From positions 1 to 38,802 of the forward strand of contig JAAYNF010000062.1 of NCBI GenBank assembly GCA_012520975.1: 38,802 bases of DNA. The letters are read 5' to 3'. Numbering within the stretch: position 1 is the first letter of the stretch; each line of letters starts with the position of its first letter. The notes beneath the pieces are model-generated. The model made no database searches. It was not told the DNA's origin and saw nothing but the letters and a program-made list of their open reading frames with translations. Of this stretch, positions 34,265 through 38,802 are shown one piece after another. Origin of the DNA: Clostridiaceae bacterium (GTDB lineage Bacteria; Bacillota; Clostridia; Saccharofermentanales; UBA5734). The translations under genes were made by a program, and so were the position numbers.

Positions 34265-35383
34265 CTACTTTAGCATATTTTGGCCGCCGGTTACGGGTAT
34301 GGCCTGGCCGGTTTCATATTGTTGTTCGACACAGTACAGGATCGCCCGGGTCACATCAACCGGAGAACAGCCGCGGCGCATAGGTACTTTGTCGACGTAA
34401 AAATCATAAACTTCCTGAATGCTTGTGGCGCCCGGCACCTTGCCGGTGTTGAGGTACTGAACGAAAAGTCCTTTCTCCGGGTCGCTCCAAAGCGGCCCTT
34501 CGTAATAATTCCCCGGACAGATCGCATTGACCTTGATTCGATGTTCGACCAGCTCTTTGGCAAAGCTTTGCACCAGACCGATGCCGCCAAATTTTCCTCC
34601 CGCGTAAGCGAAATTCCTGTTTGAGCCCTCCAGCCCGGACTTGGAATTGATCTGAACAATATCGCCGGTGTAGTTCGGGTCAAAACGAGCCTGGATCTTC
34701 ATCGACCGGGAACCGTATTTGGCAACCAGGAAAAAAGCCGTATAGTTGATGCGGGTCACAAACTCAAAGGTCTCAAGGGTCATCTCTTCAAGGCCTCCCG
34801 CGCGCAAGACACCGGCGTTGCTGACCAAAAGATCAAGGCCGCCGAACATCCGGACGATCTGCTCAAACATGGAGCGCACCGATTCTTCATCGCCCACATC
34901 GACGCCGATCGCAACCGCTGTCCCTTGGCCATAATCCTTGTTCAAAAATCCGGCAACCTCTTGCGCCAAAGGAAAATTGAGATCGGCGATGACAATGGTT
35001 CCTCCGGCTGCGGCCAGCTCACGGGCGATTCCTTCGCCAAAGCCCTGCGCGCCGCCGGTAACCAGGCAAACCCTGCCTGCCAAGCGACCGCCCTTCTTTT
35101 TCACAGGATTTGACAGATAAAAATCTCCCAGGCCCTGTATGCGGATCGTGGCAATCGATTGACCGATCCTTCCGGCCGGTTGTTCCAGGCGATGGTAAAC
35201 CTCCTCCAGGTCGGCACAGGATTTCGTATCCACGATCAGGTCGGCGGCCTTTTGGCTTTCGGGCTCATAGCGAACATGGCAGAATCGGCCACCCACTAAA
35301 AGACCACGTAAAGCCGGGGCGATGGCGGCGATCGCCGCCTTTTCCCCGCCTGACTTTTCAATCCAATTCGCCATATGCGTCAT
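34265..35383 (-). CDS. SDR, sorbitol-6-phosphate 2-dehydrogenase-like
   Basis: This short-chain dehydrogenase resembles SrlD/SorD, which oxidise hexitol 6-phosphates to 2-ketose 6-phosphates. The 372-residue product has a Rossmann motif VTGGAQGFGEGIA (108-120), SNAG (188-191), Ser in QINSKSG and the YAGGK catalytic pair (Tyr260, Lys264). The C-terminus, VDKVPMRRGCSPVDV then TGQAIPVTGGQNML, closely follows the SrlD pattern YIDKVPLKRGC...TGQSINVTGGQ as I remember it. An extra N-terminal region of about 100 residues, rich in Ala and Gly, has no obvious homology to me. An alternative role, by analogy with the SDR half of RhaEW, is L-lactaldehyde dehydrogenase. It lies 6 bases after the alcohol dehydrogenase gene. 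Confidence 0.8.
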   Translation of the reverse strand: MTHMANWIEKSGGEKAAIAAIAPALRGLLVGGRFCHVRYEPESQKAADLIVDTKSCADLEEVYHRLEQPAGRIGQSIATIRIQGLGDFYLSNPVKKKGGRLAGRVCLVTGGAQGFGEGIARELAAAGGTIVIADLNFPLAQEVAGFLNKDYGQGTAVAIGVDVGDEESVRSMFEQIVRMFGGLDLLVSNAGVLRAGGLEEMTLETFEFVTRINYTAFFLVAKYGSRSMKIQARFDPNYTGDIVQINSKSGLEGSNRNFAYAGGKFGGIGLVQSFAKELVEHRIKVNAICPGNYYEGPLWSDPEKGLFVQYLNTGKVPGATSIQEVYDFYVDKVPMRRGCSPVDVTRAILYCVEQQYETGQAIPVTGGQNMLK

Positions 35384-35389
35384 CCGTCC

Positions 35390-36655
35390 TCATATCGGTT
35401 TGGCATGGGCCAGCAAATAGTCTTCGGCGGCCTTGCACCAAAGTCCGTTATTGGCCTCGACCAGGTCCGCCAGCTTTCGGAAAATCTCATCGGTCTCGCC
35501 CAGAGTCCGGAAATCGTTGATGGCGGTCAGCGGCAGGCTGATTTGGGTGTAGACCAGCTTTTTGCCGCCGGGTATTTTCGGCAAATTCAGCGTGGTGTCG
35601 ACGACGCTGTCCAGACCGCCGATATGGGTGACCATCGCCGAAGGATCCAGTTTGCCTCTTGCCATCAAGTCCAGGGACTCGATCAGATCACCGGTCGTGC
35701 CGCCACTGTTGCCGGCCAGGTGCGTCGCATTATAGTGAACATTGTAAAAATTAAACCGTGCGGTGAACGCCGGATCGGTGGGACCGGCGAAAAAGTTGAG
35801 ACAGCCGTCGTAGCCCAGGATCCGGTCGGCCTGCTCAATAACCGCGGCAACCGGAGCATAGACAAAAACGTCATCGTATCCTTCGCCGCCGGCGATGGCC
35901 CGAAGATGCGCCGGGACATCTTTGATGTCGGCGGTATTGACGTAGACCAGCTTCACCCCGCAGCGTTCGGCCTCTTCCACGGTATAAATCGTTTCGGCCC
36001 GGGCTAGGCGAGAAGCATCGATGTCGGTGACCACCAACAGTCCCGGCTGGCGCGGGCCATGCAGGGCGTAGTCAATGGCGCCGAGACCCATGGGGCCGAC
36101 TCCTGCCAGCAACGCCATTTTCCCACCTTCGACGATCCCCATCAGATGCTCATAGCTGCCCGGACGCGTGTGGTAATTGACGTTAAATCCGCCGACAATA
36201 CAGGAGACCGGTTCGCCCAGTGAGCCAAAATAGTATGCATCCCCGTCGTAGGGCAGCAGGCAGCCGAGCTCCATCACAATGGACGGAATGACGATATGTG
36301 TCGCCGCTCCGCCGATATAAGGAAAAGAGTACCCCGGTGCGGCATAAACATTAGAAGGATCATTAAGGGCCGGTTGAATGACAAATCGATCGCCCGGCTT
36401 GAATTGATCCGCCCAGCGGCTGCCAACTTCAAGAATTTCTCCGCAGAACTCGTGGCCGATGATGACCGGATTGGTAGCGATATCTTCCGGAACCCGTTTG
36501 TGTTCATTCCCCTGAATTGCTGCTTTGTAACTGGACATACAAATACTGTCCGAAACGATTTTCGCTAGGATTTCATCCGAGCCGATCGCCGGCAGCTCGA
36601 AAGTATCAAGCCGTAAATCGCACTTGTCGTAGAGCCTGACCGCCTTGGTTTTCAT
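35390..36655 (-). CDS. Medium-chain alcohol dehydrogenase, L-sorbose-1-phosphate reductase-like
   Basis: This is a zinc-type medium-chain dehydrogenase resembling SorE, which reduces L-sorbose-1-phosphate to glucitol-6-phosphate. The 421-residue product has a putative zinc-site Cys in SICMSSYKAAIQG, the GHEFCGEILEVG motif, a cofactor-binding loop LLAGVGPMGLGAIDYAL, and GGEGYDDVFVYAP. The four-cysteine structural zinc lobe of classical alcohol dehydrogenases is not seen. It is longer than usual (about 350) and its substrate is not certain. It is the first gene of the array; AAGGAGGTAACC precedes the ATG, and a promoter with operator-like repeats lies upstream. Confidence 0.78.
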   Translation of the reverse strand: MKTKAVRLYDKCDLRLDTFELPAIGSDEILAKIVSDSICMSSYKAAIQGNEHKRVPEDIATNPVIIGHEFCGEILEVGSRWADQFKPGDRFVIQPALNDPSNVYAAPGYSFPYIGGAATHIVIPSIVMELGCLLPYDGDAYYFGSLGEPVSCIVGGFNVNYHTRPGSYEHLMGIVEGGKMALLAGVGPMGLGAIDYALHGPRQPGLLVVTDIDASRLARAETIYTVEEAERCGVKLVYVNTADIKDVPAHLRAIAGGEGYDDVFVYAPVAAVIEQADRILGYDGCLNFFAGPTDPAFTARFNFYNVHYNATHLAGNSGGTTGDLIESLDLMARGKLDPSAMVTHIGGLDSVVDTTLNLPKIPGGKKLVYTQISLPLTAINDFRTLGETDEIFRKLADLVEANNGLWCKAAEDYLLAHAKPI

Positions 36656-36724
36656 CGTAGGGTTACCTCCTTATAAAAAACGTCTTAACATGAACTAAGC
36701 AAAGACAAAAAGTACTACGCCCTA

Positions 36725-36753
36725 AGTATAGCATAGTTTTTGTTATTTTTTAA
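36725..36753 (-). promoter_or_regulatory. Promoter of the catabolic array
   Basis: The minus strand has TATACT (plus AGTATA, 36725-36730) preceded by TGC (extended -10) and TTAAAA 17 bases upstream (36748-36753). The predicted start is near 36718, about 60 bases ahead of the alcohol dehydrogenase. The operator repeats at 36741-36767 cover the -35 and spacer, as expected for repression. Confidence 0.55.
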
Positions 36754-36767
36754 CACAAATTTGTTAA
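36741..36767. repeat. Operator-like overlapping inverted repeats
   Basis: TGTTA-N5-TAACA (36741-36755) overlaps TTAACA-N6-TGTTAA (36750-36767). Both overlap the -35 element and spacer of the minus-strand promoter. They are candidate binding sites for the adjacent DeoR-type regulator. Confidence 0.6.
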
Positions 36768-36792
36768 TTATTTTCATTAAATATTCGCTAAT

Positions 36793-36807
36793 TGTTAATA
36801 ATTAACA
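36793..36807. repeat. Operator-like perfect palindrome TGTTAAT-N-ATTAACA
   Basis: TGTTAATAATTAACA is a perfect 7-bp inverted repeat with one central base, made of the same half-site as the flanking repeats. It lies upstream of the minus-strand promoter and could allow looping or cooperative binding by the DeoR-type regulator. Confidence 0.6.
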
Positions 36808-36831
36808 CAGACTTCTCAAGCCGACAAAACC

Positions 36832-36851
36832 CGTAAACACTTGATTTTACG
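36832..36851. repeat. Distinct palindrome CGTAAA-N8-TTTACG
   Basis: The arms CGTAAA (36832-36837) and TTTACG (36846-36851) are perfectly complementary with an 8-base spacer. The sequence differs from the TTAACA repeats, so it may bind another regulator, for example one for carbon control. It does not match the standard cre consensus well. Confidence 0.35.
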
Positions 36852-36891
36852 CAGTTTCCTCTGTTTTTGCAAAAAATAAAGCGAATAAAGG

Positions 36892-36920
36892 TTGTTATTT
36901 AACATCAATTATGTTAAAAT
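36892..36920 (+). promoter_or_regulatory. deoR-lplA promoter with embedded operator
   Basis: TTGTTA (36892-36897), 17 bases, TAAAAT (36915-36920). The 21-base palindrome TTTAACAT-N5-ATGTTAAA (36898-36918) fills the spacer and runs into the -10, so a bound repressor would block the polymerase. A further half-site TTAACA lies at 36933-36938. This predicts autoregulation of the DeoR-type regulator. Confidence 0.65.
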
Positions 36921-36967
36921 TTAATCCAGCAATTAACATGAAAAAATAAAATATCCGGAGGCCAATC

Positions 36968-37726
36968 ATGCCCAGCCAACGTCGTGATGCCATCAACCAA
37001 TATATTCAATCCAAAGGCGAAGTGCGTCTTGCCGAGCTTGAAGTGCAATATCCCTACGTCTCCAGTATGACCTTGCGTCGCGATCTCGAGCATCTGGAAC
37101 GAATGGGCCGGATCATCCGCATTCGCGGCGGCGCAAAATCACTGGCTCACCTTTCCATGCTCAAAGAAGCCGCCTACACGCAACGGCAAGCCGAAAACAC
37201 ACAAGGCAAACTGGCCATCGCCGACAAAGCCGTTCAGCTGGTCGCCCCGGGCCGTTCCATCTACATTGATTCGGGAACCACCTGCATGTGCTTTGCGCAA
37301 CGGTTGCAAGATCAAAATCTTTTTGTTCTGACGCCGGCGCCCAACATTGCGCTGGAATTGGTCAGAAATCCCGGCATCAGGATTAATCTGACGGGAGGCC
37401 AGCTTAATCGTGAAACCTTGACACTGTCCGGCTTTAACGCCGTTGACTATGTCAAATCCCTTAATATCGATCAAGCCTTCATGGCGGCCAGTGCTTTTTC
37501 TGCCGGTGGCGGCTTTTCCTGCGGTGATTACTACGAAGCCGAGCTCAAGCGCCTGATCATCCGCAAAGCGCAGCAGGTTTTTCTTCTGATGGATCACAGC
37601 AAGATTAATTTCAGCATGCCCTACACTTTTGCCCGACTGCAAAACATCCACACCTTGGTCGTCGACCGGCCGCTACCGGAAGATCTGCTCAAGGAAGCCC
37701 GGCGGGCCCGGGTACGCGTGGTGTGA
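36968..37726 (+). CDS. DeoR/GlpR-family transcriptional regulator
   Basis: DeoR-family regulators usually repress sugar catabolic genes and respond to a phosphorylated sugar. The 252-residue product has an N-terminal winged helix-turn-helix (about 5-57: LAELEVQYPYVSSMTLRRDL, LERMGRIIRIRGGAK) and a DeoRC sensor domain with YIDSGTTCMCFAQRL, NLTGGQLNRETLTLSG, YYEAELKRLIIRKAQ and LLMDHSKI. CGGAGG precedes the ATG. It is divergent from the rhamnose array and its promoter and that of the array share repeated half-sites, so it most likely controls both. The effector could be L-rhamnulose-1-phosphate or a deoxyhexitol phosphate; this is inference. Confidence 0.9.
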   Translation: MPSQRRDAINQYIQSKGEVRLAELEVQYPYVSSMTLRRDLEHLERMGRIIRIRGGAKSLAHLSMLKEAAYTQRQAENTQGKLAIADKAVQLVAPGRSIYIDSGTTCMCFAQRLQDQNLFVLTPAPNIALELVRNPGIRINLTGGQLNRETLTLSGFNAVDYVKSLNIDQAFMAASAFSAGGGFSCGDYYEAELKRLIIRKAQQVFLLMDHSKINFSMPYTFARLQNIHTLVVDRPLPEDLLKEARRARVRVV

Positions 37727-38802
37727 TGATGACGATTCCACAACCGGAACCGGACCATGATCTGCTTCTCGTGCGATCAAGGAGTTTTGATCCCTGGCAC
37801 AACCTGGCTCTGGAGGATCTCCTGCTCGACCGAATGAACGAATCGGTCAAGGAAAACCGGCGACTTTCGGGGATTTTGTACCTGTGGCAAAACCAGGACA
37901 CGGTGGTCATCGGACGCAATCAAAATGCCTGGGCCGAATGCAATACCGCATTGCTGGAAAGGGAAAACGGCCGGTTGGCCAGACGAACGACCGGCGGCGG
38001 CGCGGTCTTTCATGATCTTGGCAATCTGAATTTTTCCTTGATTTTTCCCCGTAAGAGGTTCAGTCTGACCGATAATTTTGATTTGATCGTCGATACCGTC
38101 GCCAGCCAGGGAATCGACGCCGATCGCTCCGGGCGAAATGACGTGCTGGCAAAGGGACGCAAGTTTTCGGGCAATGCTTTCACCCATCGAGGTCAAGCCG
38201 CCCTTCACCACGGAACATTGCTGATCCACTCTGACTACGGACGCGTGTCGCGCTACCTGACCGTAAACCCACAAAAACTCCAAGCCAAGGGCATTGCTTC
38301 GGTGCGTTCCAGAATCATTAATTTACAGGAACTGGCGCCCGGCGTCACGGTAGACAACCTGTCCGAAGCCATGGCCGAATTATTTTGCGAACGGTTCGGT
38401 GGCCATTTGCCCAAACCGGCCAAGATCGGACACTTGGATGTTCAGGCTTTCACGGAAACAGGGGAATTCGCCCGGCGTCGGGAGTTTTTTGCCTCCTGGG
38501 ACTGGCGATACGGGCGGACTTTTCGTTTCGATGCCACCCTTGCCGGAAGACTGGATTGGGGACTGGTTGATATCGGCCTGACCGTCCAAGACGGAAAGGT
38601 CCGCAAGGCCGTCATCTATTCCGACGCGCTGGACGGTGATTTTATCAACCGGATGGAACATAACATCACGGGCTGTCGTTTTCTTTCTCAGGAACTGGCA
38701 ACGGCTCTGCTTGACACGCCCGGCCAAAACCATGACTTTGGCCCTTCCCGCCGCCAAATGGCCCGTGACCTGGCTGATCTCTTTCTGGAACAGAATTGGT
38801 AG
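37726..38802 (+). CDS. lplA: Lipoate-protein ligase
   Basis: LplA activates free lipoate with ATP and attaches it to lysine in lipoyl domains such as that of the E2 at 32855-34237. The 358-residue product has LWQNQDTVVIGRNQN, the RRTTGGGAVFHDLGNLNFS motif, GRNDVLAKGRKFSGNAF with the catalytic-type lysine, HHGTLLIHSDYGRVSRYL, and a C-terminal accessory domain, so it resembles full-length bacterial LplA. The ATG overlaps the deoR stop (TGATG) with no strong ribosome binding site, implying coupling; a GTG at 37723 is the alternative. The stop codon is the last codon of the window. No lipoyl synthase or octanoyltransferase is seen, so the cluster may depend on scavenged lipoate. Confidence 0.93.
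   Translation: MMTIPQPEPDHDLLLVRSRSFDPWHNLALEDLLLDRMNESVKENRRLSGILYLWQNQDTVVIGRNQNAWAECNTALLERENGRLARRTTGGGAVFHDLGNLNFSLIFPRKRFSLTDNFDLIVDTVASQGIDADRSGRNDVLAKGRKFSGNAFTHRGQAALHHGTLLIHSDYGRVSRYLTVNPQKLQAKGIASVRSRIINLQELAPGVTVDNLSEAMAELFCERFGGHLPKPAKIGHLDVQAFTETGEFARRREFFASWDWRYGRTFRFDATLAGRLDWGLVDIGLTVQDGKVRKAVIYSDALDGDFINRMEHNITGCRFLSQELATALLDTPGQNHDFGPSRRQMARDLADLFLEQNW

Larger units (their letters stand above)
36656..36967. promoter_or_regulatory. Divergent control region of the rhamnose/dehydrogenase block
   Basis: This AT-rich region of 312 bases holds no gene. It separates the minus-strand catabolic array from the plus-strand deoR-lplA pair. It contains a promoter in each direction and at least nine TTAACA/TGTTA(A) half-sites, several paired as palindromes that overlap the promoters. 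A different palindrome, CGTAAA-N8-TTTACG (36832-36851), lies in the middle and may serve another regulator. Confidence 0.75.

Noticed and set aside
1-38802. CRISPR arrays, insertion sequences, prophage genes or tRNA genes
   Set aside because: No spaced direct repeats, transposase or integrase motifs, or tRNA cloverleaf sequences were recognised in the window; a tRNA scan was not possible by eye on every stretch.

Overview
The window reads as chromosomal DNA of a Bacillota (Firmicutes) bacterium, probably an anaerobic or fermentative Clostridia-like lineage, with GC in the mid-50s percent judged by eye. The evidence is the gene repertoire and order: rpmH-rnpA-yidD-yidC-jag-mnmE-mnmG-rsmG; SRP RNA-dnaX-ybaB-recR; mazG-rqcP-divIC; and veg, yitT and a DctPQM TRAP cassette, most with strong AGGAGG ribosome binding sites and consensus sigma-A promoters. 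The sporulation genes yabP and yabQ, which sit between rqcP and divIC in Bacillus subtilis, are absent, so the host may not sporulate. Genus-level identity cannot be settled from this sequence.

Layout. 1-406: no protein gene; a gyrA terminator hairpin, then two tandem consensus promoters pointing out of the left edge (possibly a ribosomal RNA operon, as after gyrA in B. subtilis). 407-3040: gyrA. 3145-6213: a self-contained TRAP transporter operon (dctQ-dctM-dctP). 6299-13192: the classic oriC-proximal translation, tRNA-modification and membrane-insertion operon from a strong rpmH promoter, but with no dnaA beyond rpmH. 13242-17123: veg, ispE, tldD and tldE. 17203-18156: yitT. 18232-21598 (plus strand): a VOC protein, SRP RNA, dnaX, ybaB and recR. 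21633-23526: a divIC-like gene, rqcP, mazG and a small unknown gene.

23730-38802 is the accessory part and the most interesting one. A long minus-strand array encodes, in transcription order, a sorbose-1-phosphate-reductase-like alcohol dehydrogenase, a sorbitol-6-phosphate-dehydrogenase-like SDR, a lipoyl E2, a dihydrolipoyl dehydrogenase E3, a fused alpha-beta thiamine-diphosphate E1, a PHP-domain protein, L-rhamnose isomerase, a class II aldolase and rhamnulokinase. Divergently lie a DeoR-type regulator and a lipoate-protein ligase. Repeated TTAACA/TGTTAA half-sites overlap both divergent promoters, so the regulator probably controls the whole block.

Working hypothesis (inference): L-rhamnose is isomerised and phosphorylated to L-rhamnulose-1-phosphate. 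This is either cleaved by the aldolase to DHAP and L-lactaldehyde or passed through the two polyol-phosphate dehydrogenases, which together can move the carbonyl from C2 to C5. That would make a methyl ketone (a 1-deoxyketose 6-phosphate), chemically the type of substrate an acetoin-dehydrogenase-like E1/E2/E3 complex could cleave to acetyl-CoA plus a tetrose phosphate. The lipoate ligase would lipoylate the E2. No sugar transporter is present in the block.
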